Assembly: GCA_021799485.1 (NCBI GenBank)
Contig: JAJZAK010000019.1
Coordinates: forward strand, 1 to 42,438
Source: a bacterium
GTDB lineage: Bacteria > Elusimicrobiota > Elusimicrobia > UBA1565 > UBA9628
Direction of reading: 5' to 3'
Length of the DNA stretch: 42,438 nucleotides
The notes under the pieces are model-generated. The model was not told where the DNA came from. It worked only from the letters and a program-made list of their open reading frames with translations, and ran no database searches. Positions 25,105 to 33,454 of the stretch are shown here, piece after piece (position 1 is the first letter of the stretch; each line of letters starts with the position of its first letter). The position numbers were made by a program, and so were the translations under genes.

Positions 25105-25113
25105 GAACAACCA

Positions 25114-26955
25114 TTATGCCAAAATTGACAGGACGATGGCTGAGAGACTCACGACGCTGATCGCGAGACCAAGCCAGAAAGACCGCGGCGAAAAGGCGAA
25201 TCGCAGATCGTGCTTCCCGGCGGGAACGTCGACCTCCGGGAAGGCTCCCTCGAACAGGCCTTGGGCCACTTCCCGACCGTCGAGCCGTGCCCGCCAGCCG
25301 GGATAATGGATCTCGGAAAAGACCGCCTTCGCCTGGCCCTCGGCCCGGACCCGGGCCCGGACCTCGCCGGGGCGGTAAGCCAGGATGCGGACCGAACCGC
25401 GACCCGCCGCCAGGAACACCCTCATCCGGGGCGCGCGGCGCCAGCGGACGCGCGCCCCGGATGGGCCGCCGCTTGCGCCATCGGCCGCGTCCACGACAGC
25501 CGCCACCCCGGCTGAGTCCAAAAACCGCTCCGACTCGGGGCCGTTCATCCGGGATAGGAAATCCGCGGCGGCCTTGGTCTTGAGCACTTGGTAGCTCGAC
25601 GCTTCTGGAACGCCGAAGGCGGCCCCGAAGGAAGGCGCGAGGAATTCCCTGAGCGCCAAAAAATCATCCTCGCCGAGAAAGCCGCTCTTCTGCCAAAGCG
25701 CCCTTAGCCGCCTCGTGTGAAAAATTCGACTGGGAGGAATTCCGGTCGCGAGAAGCCGCGCGGCCAGTATGGGCTCATCGGCGAGAAAAGCGGGACGACC
25801 CCAGGCCGCCAGGGGAAACTGGGCGAAAAGAACAAGATCGGCCGCGACGGCGGCCGCTGCGGCTCCCCGCCAACGCTCGGGGAGAGCCTGAACGCCGCGT
25901 GCCGCGAGGAAGGCGGCGGCCGCCGCCGCGCCCAAGAGCCAGTCCGCGGGGAAACGGAACACCCGGAGAAACGGCGTGCTCGCGTATCCAGGGAGATGGG
26001 ACCCTAGGCTGAGAACGAGAGTCGCGGCTCCCAAGCACGCCAGGACCCGCTCGCGCCTCTCTCCCGTGATCGCTCCCGCGATCGAAAGGGCCAAGGCCGG
26101 AAGACCGACGTAGAATCCGACAATCGCGGGGTCGCCCACGAGGCGCGGCGAAAGGGCGCTCCACAGGGGAAGCAGGGTCTCCCTCATCAGCTGAACCGGC
26201 GGCAACGAATAGCGAGTCGCCTCAGAGGCCCCGAGGACGATGGGACGCACCGAGTGTCCTAGGAGTTCAAGAAACGGGACCCATTGAACGGCCGAAAGGC
26301 CCGCGGCGGCGGCCGAGGCGGCGAGAAGCCGCCGCAGGGACCTCCGGTCCTTCGCCGCCGCCATCAAGAACACCGAGGCCGCGATCACGATGAAAAATGG
26401 AGGGAAGCCCGCCAGCCAAGCCATCGCGAGCGCGAAGGCCATCCCTCGCCAGGAGCCCGCTTCCTCGAAGTAGAGGACGGGATAAATCCAGCTCGCGGTC
26501 GCGAAGTGGGCTGGCAGCGTCGCACGCGCCATGAGAAAGCCGTTTAATCCCGCCACAGCCGCTGCGGTCGCCGCCGACGGAAGGCCGCCCCGGCCGGCGC
26601 GGCGGGCCCAGGCCGCCGCGAAGCCCGCGGCGAGCAGAGTATGCAGGATGATCCATAACCGCAGAAAATCGGCGAAATCGGGGGCCAGCGCCGCCAGCCA
26701 ATTGAGGGGGTAGGCCGCCATCGTCTGCGGGTCGGCCCAAAAGGGTTCCCCCATATTTCGCGCCGCGTCCCATAGCGGGAGATGGCCGCCCGACGTCAAC
26801 GAGCGAAAAAGAGCCCAGTTGGGATAAAAAAACGCCGCTAGATTGACATCGAGGGGGATCCATCCCGACCAGAGCATCCGCCACCACGCGGCGAGGATGA
26901 GGAGAGTCCCGGCTAGAGCCGCGACGATCACCCGGCGAGTCGAGATCGTTTGCAA
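25114..26955 (-). CDS. YfhO-like multispanning membrane protein
   Basis: 613 residues with about 10-12 hydrophobic spans in the N-terminal two-thirds and a soluble beta-rich C-terminal domain, ending in one more span. Typical YfhO pattern: FFYPNWALFRSLTSGGHLPLWDAARNMGEPFWADPQTMAAYPLNW near the start and EIHYPGWRARLDGREV late. YfhO proteins are membrane glycosyltransferase-like (GT-C) proteins of cell-surface glycosylation. It lies between pirin and bioB with 9-base gaps on both sides, so it belongs to the biotin gene run, though no functional link is known. Confidence 0.8.
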   Translation of the reverse strand: MQTISTRRVIVAALAGTLLILAAWWRMLWSGWIPLDVNLAAFFYPNWALFRSLTSGGHLPLWDAARNMGEPFWADPQTMAAYPLNWLAALAPDFADFLRLWIILHTLLAAGFAAAWARRAGRGGLPSAATAAAVAGLNGFLMARATLPAHFATASWIYPVLYFEEAGSWRGMAFALAMAWLAGFPPFFIVIAASVFLMAAAKDRRSLRRLLAASAAAAGLSAVQWVPFLELLGHSVRPIVLGASEATRYSLPPVQLMRETLLPLWSALSPRLVGDPAIVGFYVGLPALALSIAGAITGERRERVLACLGAATLVLSLGSHLPGYASTPFLRVFRFPADWLLGAAAAAAFLAARGVQALPERWRGAAAAAVAADLVLFAQFPLAAWGRPAFLADEPILAARLLATGIPPSRIFHTRRLRALWQKSGFLGEDDFLALREFLAPSFGAAFGVPEASSYQVLKTKAAADFLSRMNGPESERFLDSAGVAAVVDAADGASGGPSGARVRWRRAPRMRVFLAAGRGSVRILAYRPGEVRARVRAEGQAKAVFSEIHYPGWRARLDGREVAQGLFEGAFPEVDVPAGKHDLRFAFSPRSFWLGLAISVVSLSAIVLSILA

Positions 26956-26964
26956 GGCGCGCGG

Positions 26965-27849
26965 TCAAGTCGTGATTTTGGGCACGCCGGATTTCTTGAC
27001 GAAGGTCCCTTTCTCGTACTCCTCGAAGGCTTCCCGGATCTGATCCCGCGTGTTCATGACGATCGGCCCGTACCAGGCGATCGGCTCCCCCAGAGGCTTG
27101 CCTGACACGAGGAGAAACCGCGCGGAGCGGCCGCGGGTTTCCACCTGGACGCTCTCCCCGCGCCCGAAGAGGACGAGCGTTTGATTGGGGCTGGGATCGG
27201 TTCCCGGCGCGAAGGACGCTTCGCCCTCGATCACGTAGGCGAACACCGTGTGCCCCGGCTTCACGGAATGCTTCCAGCGGACGTGCGGCGGGACGGCCAC
27301 GTCAAGATACTCGGGATCGATGACGATGTCCTTGACGGGACCGACGACGCCCGCGGCTTCTCCGGCGACGACGCGTATTTGGACGCCGCCCGCGGCCTTG
27401 GCGACGGGCACCATCCCGCTTTTGACGTCCCGGTAGCGCGGGTCCATCATCTTCCGGGCGGCGGGAAGGTTTGCCCAAAGCTGAAAGCCGTACATCGAGC
27501 CCTTCTTGCTCCCCTTGGGCATCTCTTGGTGGAGGATGCCGCTGCCAGCCGTCATCCACTGGATGTCGCCCGAGCCGATGACGCCGCCGTTGCCCAGGCT
27601 GTCCTCATGCTCGACATCGCCGTCGAGGACATAGGTGATCGTCTCGATGCCGCGATGGGGGTGCCAGGGGAAGCCCGCGAGGAAATCAGCGGGATTGTCG
27701 GAGCAGAAATCATCGAGCATGAGGAAGGGGTCGAACTGCGGCAACTCGTCAAAACCGAAGGCGCGCCTGAGATGAACCCCCGCCCCCTCCAGCTTCGGCG
27801 AACTGGTCCATGTCTTCATGATCGGCCTGACGTTCGATGTCGTTGGCAT
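26965..27849 (-). CDS. Pirin-family bicupin
   Basis: 294 residues from ATG 27849, with AGGAGGG about nine bases upstream; a longer frame to 28089 has no support. The N-terminal cupin has the pirin metal ligands (WHPHRGIETITYVLDG and HQEMP); the C-terminal cupin spans about 180-275 (KHSVKPGHTVFAYVIEGEA). Pirins act as quercetinase-like dioxygenases or redox-sensing regulators. First gene of the leftward run pirin - YfhO - bioB - bioF - bioDA - diiron protein. Confidence 0.88.
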   Translation of the reverse strand: MPTTSNVRPIMKTWTSSPKLEGAGVHLRRAFGFDELPQFDPFLMLDDFCSDNPADFLAGFPWHPHRGIETITYVLDGDVEHEDSLGNGGVIGSGDIQWMTAGSGILHQEMPKGSKKGSMYGFQLWANLPAARKMMDPRYRDVKSGMVPVAKAAGGVQIRVVAGEAAGVVGPVKDIVIDPEYLDVAVPPHVRWKHSVKPGHTVFAYVIEGEASFAPGTDPSPNQTLVLFGRGESVQVETRGRSARFLLVSGKPLGEPIAWYGPIVMNTRDQIREAFEEYEKGTFVKKSGVPKITT

Positions 27850-27938
27850 GAATCTCTCCCTCCTTTCGCCTATTTTTATCTTACCATGTAGCCGCGAACA
27901 GCGACGAACCAGGCCTCTGACGGCGGACCCGCGGCCGT

Positions 27939-28367
27939 CTATCCGATCGCGCGGGGGCTTGTCGCCGCGGGATCCTCGGGGCCCGCAGGCTCTACCAGAC
28001 GAATTCCTATATGCCGCCGGCACCTGGAGCAGTCCACCGTCATCGGCCATTGCGCCAGCTTCGCGTTCAAGATGCACGGCTCTCCGCATTTCGGGCAGGA
28101 GATCGATCCCGACACGATAAGATCGCGGACCCGGATCGTCTTCGACGCGAAGTGCAAACCCATCATTAAGCTAAGAGGCACAAGGACGAGATGCACGATC
28201 GGAAAGAAAACACAAACGAGAGCGATGCCCAAAAAAGTCCCGAACTTGGCCAGGCCGTTCCAGATCCGCTCCGAAGTCCCGAGAGGACGAACGCGGATGG
28301 CGCCGACGGAAGGCGGCGTCCCGTAGATCGTGGCCTCGATGCCGATCTCCGTGATTTCCGAGTTCAT
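27939..28367 (-). CDS. Membrane protein with a C-terminal zinc ribbon
   Basis: 142 residues from ATG 28367, which overlaps the stop of the GIY-YIG gene (ATGA). A hydrophobic stretch at about 43-72 forms one or two spans, followed by CPKCGEPC (91-98) and CSRC (113-116), four to five cysteines typical of a small zinc ribbon. Unknown function; it could be a cytosolic sensor tethered to the membrane. Confidence 0.65.
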   Translation of the reverse strand: MNSEITEIGIEATIYGTPPSVGAIRVRPLGTSERIWNGLAKFGTFLGIALVCVFFPIVHLVLVPLSLMMGLHFASKTIRVRDLIVSGSISCPKCGEPCILNAKLAQWPMTVDCSRCRRHIGIRLVEPAGPEDPAATSPRAIG

Positions 28368-28738
28368 GCCTGGCGCTCGCGGCGCGTCCCGGCGCGGGCC
28401 GATTCCTCCGACTGGTCCCACGCCATCGTCCGACCCTGCCGCGCCCTCGCGTCGATCAAGCGCTCCTTTTGGGCGCGCGATAGCCTCTTGATCGAGGCCT
28501 CTCGGCTCAGCGCCTCGCCGCGCGTCATGCGGCTTTCCCGGTAGAGGATCTCGACCGGCGCATGCGTCCGCGTGTAGGCCGCTCCCCGGCCCGCCCTGTG
28601 GGCGGCAAGCCTGGCCTCCACGTCCTTGGCGATGCCGGTGTAGAGAGAGCCGTCGCCGCAGCGCAGGACATAGACCGACCATTCGCGAGGGCCTCCTCCA
28701 GCAATCCCTTGGAGCATCTTAAGGTAGCGCCGCTTCAT
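28364..28738 (-). CDS. GIY-YIG domain protein (UPF0213/YhbQ-like)
   Basis: 124 residues from ATG 28738 (ATG 28720 also possible). The GIY-YIG nuclease core reads SVYVLRC (21-27), LYTGIAKDVEARLAAH with R43, TRTHAPVEILYRES and catalytic E80 in GEALSREASIKRLSR. Short single-domain members are of uncertain function, possibly acting on damaged or flapped DNA. Coupled to the zinc-ribbon membrane protein gene. Confidence 0.85.
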   Translation of the reverse strand: MKRRYLKMLQGIAGGGPREWSVYVLRCGDGSLYTGIAKDVEARLAAHRAGRGAAYTRTHAPVEILYRESRMTRGEALSREASIKRLSRAQKERLIDARARQGRTMAWDQSEESARAGTRRERQA

Positions 28739-28876
28739 TGATGAACGATCAAAAAAAATACGGGATGGCGAAGACGGCGGCTCCAAAATCAAGACTTCCA
28801 GATTCCGCCTTTTATTCCACCGCCCAGCCAAATCGATTATATCCCATCTTTTCTGGTCGCGCGGGCCTTCGACGCC

Positions 28877-29053
28877 ATGCTCCTGGCCGGAAACATGACC
28901 ATGCGGGGCATCGTCCGCGAGCTCCAGCATAAGGCCAGTTCGTCCTGCCATGGACGGGACCTGCGCGCCAACGTCCGCGCTCGGCTCTATTGGCTTCGGC
29001 GAAAAGGCCGCCTGGCCGACCGTGATGCCCAGGACCGCACCCACGTTCGATAG
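28877..29053 (+). CDS. Possible small winged-helix fragment
   Basis: 58 codons from ATG 28877; the open frame continues upstream without a start. The sequence TMRGIVRELQ...VRARLYWLRRKGRL resembles the helix-turn-helix and wing of small regulators, or the recombinase domain of a serine recombinase. It lies in the 400-base gap before the serine-recombinase remnant and may be part of the same degraded gene. Weak evidence. Confidence 0.3.
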   Translation: MLLAGNMTMRGIVRELQHKASSSCHGRDLRANVRARLYWLRRKGRLADRDAQDRTHVR

Positions 29054-29142
29054 GCGTTGCGGTTAAAGAAGCGCGGCTAGGAATTTATCTGCGGAGACAA
29101 CACGCACGTCGTCGCTGCGTATTCGGCTTCACGCTCAAGGGT

Positions 29143-29796
29143 TTGGCTCGCTGCGGCAGCGCCTTGGTGGGCTACGTCCGCCCGAAGAAGAACAAGGTCT
29201 ACCGCTACTACCGCTGCATGGCGATGGTGGACGGGGCGCCCGTCTCCTGCGACTTCATGAGCATCATCGCGGAGCGCCTCGAGGAGATGGCGGTCCGACA
29301 GCTCGAGCAGGTCGGCTGGGATAGGGAGCTTCTGGCTGGAGTGGTCCGTAAGGCGGAGAAGCAGGCGCGGAAGAACTCCCTCGAGCCGGATGGCGAGCGG
29401 CGCGAATTGGAGCTTAACCTGGAGGACGTGCGGAAAGGGCTCGGCAATCTCCGGCCCCTTTTGGAGAAATGCCCCGACCTCCGGCAACTCGCCGAAGAAG
29501 CGCGGAGACTCGATGCGGTCGAGCGCGAGTTGGCGGCCGAAGTCGAAAAGCTGGACCGCAGGATCACAGCCCTGCGAGACACGAGCTGCGACGTGGCCGC
29601 GGCGCAGGAGGCGCTACAGGGTCTCGGTCGGATTCTCACGAGCCTGCCGATCCCGCGGCAGGTGGCGATTCTGCGGAGCCTGATCCGGCGGGCGCGCGTC
29701 CGGAAGGACCGAGTCGAGCTGGACTTGAACGAGGAAGCCGTCGCGGGCTTGCAGGGCCTGCTGGTCGAGGCGGCGGGCGTGGCTCGGAATGGGTAA
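29143..29796 (+). pseudogene. Large serine recombinase, C-terminal remnant
   Basis: 217 codons from a TTG; the frame is open upstream to about 29030 with no normal start. It holds the zinc beta-ribbon region (GLARCGSALVG, then YRYYRC and CDF), a long coiled coil (about 80-150) and the conserved tail (LPIPRQVAILRSLIRRARV). The catalytic resolvase domain is missing, and the ribbon has lost one Cys pair member. It ends 115 bases from the 3' end of tRNA-Asp, so it is probably the relic of an element integrated there. Confidence 0.75.
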
Positions 29797-29840
29797 ACAC
29801 TATAAAGTGATACGTAAAGTGCCTCAAGGATGAGCGGGCC

Positions 29841-29890
29841 AAAAAAGACCACTGTTCGGAAGGGGCGGAAAACCGCCTTGCGAACAGTGG
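29841..29890 (-). terminator. Terminator downstream of tRNA-Asp
   Basis: On the minus strand CCACTGTTCG pairs with CGAACAGTGG, and an inner GGCGG/CCGCC stem with loop TTTT continues the hairpin. It is followed by TCTTTTTT, a good rho-independent terminator about 20 bases after the tRNA 3' end. Confidence 0.85.
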
Positions 29891-29910
29891 TAGTTGAATT
29901 ACCGGTAAAC

Positions 29911-29989
29911 TGGCGGGGTCGACGGGATTTGAACCCGCGGTCTCCGCCTTGACAGGGCGGCGTGTTGGACCAAGCTACACCACGACCCC
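29911..29989 (-). tRNA. tRNA-Asp (GUC)
   Basis: Acceptor GGGGTCG pairs with CGACCCC, discriminator G, CCA encoded; anticodon loop CTGTCAA gives GTC; T-arm GCGGGTTCAAATCCCGT (one G-U pair). A terminator follows at 29841. Confidence 0.95.
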
Positions 29990-30151
29990 AGATCGGGAAA
30001 GGCCCGACATTTTAACAGTTTTTCCCTCCCCTCGGAATTTCTTCGCCGAAAAAGTCCGCGGATTTAAGCGTGCAATTTCGCGCGCGATTGGTCCCTTTCC
30101 GGGAGCCAGAACCGCGCCCCAAAATCGTCAGTCCCGAGGGAGGCGGCGACC

Positions 30152-30226
30152 ATGAATGCCTCCAATCGACGACATCCCCGGAAGCTGGACGAGCTGGCCG
30201 AAGGAGAGTTGGAATTCAACCATTAA
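30152..30226 (+). CDS. Possible 24-residue leader peptide before the AAA/DUF4143 gene
   Basis: ATG 30152 with GGGAGG eight bases upstream; reads MNASNRRHPRKLDELAEGEL and ends inside the first palindrome at 30226. Too short to judge; a leader peptide or the remnant of a small antitoxin-like gene. Confidence 0.25.
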   Translation: MNASNRRHPRKLDELAEGELEFNH

Positions 30227-30253
30227 GTGGTTGATTTCCAACCATTAAGCTGG
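30217..30253. promoter_or_regulatory. Palindromic repeats before the AAA/DUF4143 gene
   Basis: A palindrome CAACCA-TTAAG-TGGTTG spans 30217-30233, and AACCATTAAG recurs at 30240-30249 within an imperfect dyad (CCA...TGG, 30238-30253). The two AACCATTAAG copies are 22 bases apart, two helical turns, and end 12 bases before the ATG, a likely operator. Confidence 0.6.
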
Positions 30254-30265
30254 TAGACTTCCAGC

Positions 30266-31513
30266 ATGTTCGAGCGCCATCTCGCCCGCAACGTCTTGGA
30301 CGCGCTGGCCGACAGCCCCGCCGTGTTCCTGAACGGCGCCAGGCAAACGGGGAAAAGCACCCTTGCCCAAAAACTCTCCCGAGGACCGCACCGGGCGCGC
30401 TATCTCTCGTTGGACGACATCGCGGCGCTCGCTGCGGCCAAGAACGACCCGGAGGGCTTCCTCGCGGGCCTCGACGGCCCCATCGTGATCGACGAGGTCC
30501 AGCGAGCTCCGGAGCTTTTCATCCCCCTTAAAGCCGCGGTGGACCGGGAGCGGCGTCCGGGGCGCTTCCTGCTCACGGGCTCGGCCAACGCCTTGGTCCT
30601 TCCGAAACTGGCGCAAGCCCTGACGGGGCGCATGGAAATCCTCACGCTTTGGCCGCTCTCTGAAGGAGAGATCGAGGCAACCAGAGAAGGCTTCATCGAC
30701 GCCCTCTTTCGCGACGGCGCGGCCTTCGACGCCGGGAAACCGCTGTCCCGGACGGAGATTTGGGACAGGGTCGTCCTGGGCGGCTATCCGGAGCCCCTGG
30801 GCCGGCCGCAGCCCGAGCGGCGCGCGGCATGGGTCAATTCCTACCTGACCGCCATCATCGAACGGGACATCCGCGACCTCGCGGCCATCGAGGGACTGAC
30901 ACAGCTCCCCAGACTCCTCCATCTACTCGCGGCGCGAGGGGCCGGCCTCATGAACTACGCCGAGCTGTCGCGCTCCATGGGCCTGCCGCAATCGACGCTC
31001 AAGCGCTACCTCGCCCTGCTGGAGGCCGCCTTCCTGCTGCAAAGGCTCCCGCCCTGGAGCGGGAATCTGGGCAAGCGCCTCGTCAAGACTCCAAAAATCT
31101 TCCTCAACGACACGGGGCTCGCGGCCAACCTTCTGGCCTTGGACACGGCACGCCTAGAAGAGAATGTGCCCATGGCCGGGCCGCTCCTTGAGACCTTTGT
31201 CATGGCGGAGTTGACCAAACAAGCGGGATGGAGCCGGGTCAAGCCTCGGCTTTATCACTTCCGGACGGAAACCGGAGCGGAGGTGGACTTCGTCATGGAG
31301 GACGCGCGGGGCCGGGTCGTCGGCGTCGAAGTCAAGGCGGGCTCGGCAGGCACCGGGGACTTCAAGGGACTCAAGGTCCTGGAGGAGGCGCTCGGTAAAA
31401 AGTTTCTGCGGGGAGTGGTCCTTTATCTCGGCCGCGAGGCGGTCCCCTTCGCCAAGAACATGCACGCCCTGCCGATCAGCGCCTTGTGGCGCACTCCGGC
31501 GCCCAAGCACTGA
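30266..31513 (+). CDS. AAA ATPase with DUF4143 domain
   Basis: 415 residues. Walker A GARQTGKST (24-32) and Walker B PIVIDEVQRAPELF (about 77-90) define the AAA_14 ATPase; LLTGSAN is sensor I. From about 200 a DUF4143 domain follows with a winged-helix-like segment (LSRSMGLPQSTLKRYLALLEAAFLL) and a C-terminal PD-(D/E)xK-like piece (GAEVDFVMEDARGRVVGVEVKAG: D...E-x-K). The family is abundant in accessory regions and its role is unknown. Autoregulation through the upstream palindromes is likely. Confidence 0.88.
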   Translation: MFERHLARNVLDALADSPAVFLNGARQTGKSTLAQKLSRGPHRARYLSLDDIAALAAAKNDPEGFLAGLDGPIVIDEVQRAPELFIPLKAAVDRERRPGRFLLTGSANALVLPKLAQALTGRMEILTLWPLSEGEIEATREGFIDALFRDGAAFDAGKPLSRTEIWDRVVLGGYPEPLGRPQPERRAAWVNSYLTAIIERDIRDLAAIEGLTQLPRLLHLLAARGAGLMNYAELSRSMGLPQSTLKRYLALLEAAFLLQRLPPWSGNLGKRLVKTPKIFLNDTGLAANLLALDTARLEENVPMAGPLLETFVMAELTKQAGWSRVKPRLYHFRTETGAEVDFVMEDARGRVVGVEVKAGSAGTGDFKGLKVLEEALGKKFLRGVVLYLGREAVPFAKNMHALPISALWRTPAPKH

Positions 31514-31574
31514 CGCCGGGATGGTGCTGATTTAATCTTTTGCTTTTGTGCAGACGGCCACGCCCCGGCGGCTG

Positions 31575-31844
31575 CTATCCGACGCGCAACACGACCTTTG
31601 ACACTTGCGGGGCGATGACGCCGCTGAAAGGGATGGTCACGCGCGTCGCCAATCCCCTGGAGAGGTCATCAGCGGCTCCCGACCACAGTTCGTTGCCGGC
31701 GGCATCAAAGGCCGTATAGCGGCAACTCCCGCCCAATAGAGGCCCAGCATAGGTGGCGGTGAACTGGAGGTTGATGATCCCGACATCGCTCCATTGGACG
31801 TCCGTCACGTCGAGGCCGTCTCCAAGGACGACCGGAGTTTTCAT
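31575..31844 (-). CDS. Small beta-sandwich-like protein paired with the SUMF1-like gene
   Basis: 89 residues; ATG 31844 overlaps the stop of the SUMF1-like gene (ATGA). The sequence alternates hydrophobic residues in short strands (VTDVQWSDVGIINLQFTATYAGPLLGG), with one Cys and no signal peptide, so it is probably cytoplasmic or a second half of the upstream product. No family recognised; resembles a FxLYD/Ig-like module. Confidence 0.6.
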   Translation of the reverse strand: MKTPVVLGDGLDVTDVQWSDVGIINLQFTATYAGPLLGGSCRYTAFDAAGNELWSGAADDLSRGLATRVTIPFSGVIAPQVSKVVLRVG

Positions 31845-32698
31845 CGAATCCGCATTGGCGATAGTTCGCGGGACGCGCGGACAAGCCTAAAGCCCACAAA
31901 CGGCCGGCGGAAATCTCTCGGGCCGTAACCATAGGTGGCCGTGCCGGCGCGCGAGAAAGCGGCGGAAGTCATCCAAAAAGCGCCGCGCACGACGTGATGG
32001 TCCCCTTTCGCGGCGCCCCTAGGATCGACGGCGGGCCCCTGCGCATACGGATCGCTCATATCAACGCGGTCCCCAGTCCACATCATGACGTCGCCCAGCA
32101 TATCATAAAGCCCCCACGCGTCAGCCTGGAGCCGCGCCACCGGATGGATGCGCCCGCCCGAGTTTTCAGCGGTCCATGCGCCGCCCTCGGAGCCGCCACC
32201 CGCCCTCGCGGCGCGCTCCCATTCGGCCGCGGTCGGCAAGCGATACGCGTATTGGTCCTGCATGGCGTTGAGCCGCGCCAAGAACCGGGCGACGTCCTCC
32301 CAGGAGACGCTTTCCACGGGGTTGTCCGCGCATAGTTCCACCCCGTCGAGCCGCAGGAACCGGCCCTCGCCGCAGTCCTGCGCGCCGTGGAACCGCGCCG
32401 GATTGCCGCCCATCACGAGGACGTATTGGAGCTGCGTCACGTCCGTCGCCTGCATGTCGTAGGAATGCGTGAGCGTTACCGGGCGCGCGATATCCACCAT
32501 CTTGCCGCCTCCCGCGTCCACGGAGACGCCCATCATGAATGTCCCCGAGGGGATCGCCACGAATCCAGCCGCGACGCCGACGACTCGCTCGTCAAAAGCG
32601 GACAAGACTGCCGCATCATCCGAGGCCGCCCATGCGGGCCCTGCCAATATTCCCGCGATGAGCCACCCGACGACGCCGGTCCCCGCGAATCGATTCAT
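31841..32698 (-). CDS. Exported SUMF1/formylglycine-enzyme-like protein without the catalytic cysteines
   Basis: 285 residues from ATG 32698 (GGGAGGGAGAG upstream). Signal peptide 1-23, then the SUMF1 fold: FVAIPSGTFMMGVS, TDVTQLQYVLVMGGNPARF, NPVESVSWEDVARFLARLN, YRLPTAAEWERAARAG, GLYDMLGDVMMWTGD, VVRGAFWMTS, GFRLVRAS. Formylglycine-generating enzymes need two cysteines late in the domain; here that stretch (SRAGTATYGYGPRDFRR) has none, so it is probably a ligand-binding homologue. It is translationally coupled to the small protein behind it. Confidence 0.85.
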   Translation of the reverse strand: MNRFAGTGVVGWLIAGILAGPAWAASDDAAVLSAFDERVVGVAAGFVAIPSGTFMMGVSVDAGGGKMVDIARPVTLTHSYDMQATDVTQLQYVLVMGGNPARFHGAQDCGEGRFLRLDGVELCADNPVESVSWEDVARFLARLNAMQDQYAYRLPTAAEWERAARAGGGSEGGAWTAENSGGRIHPVARLQADAWGLYDMLGDVMMWTGDRVDMSDPYAQGPAVDPRGAAKGDHHVVRGAFWMTSAAFSRAGTATYGYGPRDFRRPFVGFRLVRASRELSPMRIR

Positions 32699-32813
32699 CT
32701 CTCCCTCCCCGCACGATGCAACAGCCTCCGATACTTCCCATTTGGCGCTGCGCCTCAAACCAAGGAAGGGACTTTCGGTCATCCGCTGGTAGGCCATTGG
32801 GACCGGCGTGCTA

Positions 32814-32856
32814 GCATAATAATACATATTGCAATTTGAAATTATGCATGTTATGC
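32814..32856. promoter_or_regulatory. AT-rich inverted repeats upstream of the HTH gene
   Basis: GCATAAT (32814-32820) is the inverse of ATTATGC (32841-32847), and GTTATGC recurs at 32850-32856, in an AT-rich stretch between the divergent SUMF1-like and HTH genes. Possible operator of the HTH regulator; no clear -35/-10 pair. Confidence 0.4.
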
Positions 32857-32866
32857 TTGAGATGCC

Positions 32867-33397
32867 ATGCGGACGCTCCAAGGGATCAAACCCCAGGACG
32901 TGCTGGTCCTTCTCAAGCTCTGCCTATGGGACGGCAGGGCGTGGCGGCACGTCGACCTCGCGGACGCGCTGGGGCTTTCCCAGACGGAAGTCAGCTTTGC
33001 GCTTGAACGCTGCCGGGCCTCCGGGTTCCTCGACCAATCCAAGAAGCGCGTCCTGCGCTCGGCCTTGATCGAGTTCCTGGCCCACGGGCTCAAGTACGTC
33101 TACCCCGCGCGCCCCGGCCCCCTCTGCCGGGGAATTCCGACGGCCCACTCGGCGTCCCCCCTCTCCAAGTGCATTGTCTCCGAGGAGAACGACCAATACG
33201 TCTGGGCGCACAACGAAGGTACCCTGCGCGGGCAGGCGATCGAACCGCTCTATGAATCAGCGCCGGAGGCCGCCAGGAAAGACCCAAAGCTCCACGAGCT
33301 CCTGGCCCTGGTCGACGCCCTTCGCGTGGGTCGAGCCCGCGAGCGGGCGATCGGGCGCGCCGAACTCGAAAGGCGCATCAGCACCAAACAAGCGTAG
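32867..33397 (+). CDS. Winged-helix transcriptional regulator
   Basis: 176 residues. Residues 8-55 (PQDVLVLLKLCLWDGRAWRHVDLADALGLSQTEVSFALERCRASGFLDQ) are a winged helix of MarR/IclR-like type. Residues 58-90 (LIEFLAHGLKYVYPARPGP, GIPTAHSA) are a conserved block found in a group of regulators linked to toxin-like genes. A C-terminal helical region follows. Which gene it regulates is not shown; the inverted repeats upstream suggest autoregulation. Confidence 0.7.
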   Translation: MRTLQGIKPQDVLVLLKLCLWDGRAWRHVDLADALGLSQTEVSFALERCRASGFLDQSKKRVLRSALIEFLAHGLKYVYPARPGPLCRGIPTAHSASPLSKCIVSEENDQYVWAHNEGTLRGQAIEPLYESAPEAARKDPKLHELLALVDALRVGRARERAIGRAELERRISTKQA

Positions 33398-33419
33398 CCC
33401 CCAAACATCTCTCCAAGGC

Positions 33420-33448
33420 TTGACATTTTGGTAGCGTTCTGCTACCTT
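33420..33448 (+). promoter_or_regulatory. Autoregulated promoter of the toxin-antitoxin pair
   Basis: TTGACA (33420-33425), 17-base spacer, TACCTT (33443-33448). GGTAGC (33430-33435) and GCTACC (33441-33446) form a perfect 6-bp dyad overlapping the -10 box, the usual antitoxin operator layout. The predicted start of transcription falls at about 33454-33455, on or beside the ATG at 33455, so the mRNA may be leaderless. Confidence 0.65.
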
Positions 33449-33454
33449 TAATGC

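Noticed and set aside
27850..28089. N-terminal extension of the pirin frame
   Set aside because: It overlaps the zinc-ribbon gene region antiparallel to no known domain, whereas AGGAGGG precedes ATG 27849.
32630..32866. Upstream extension of the SUMF1-like frame to 32881
   Set aside because: The strong ribosome site and signal peptide at 32698 show the true start; the extension has no family similarity.
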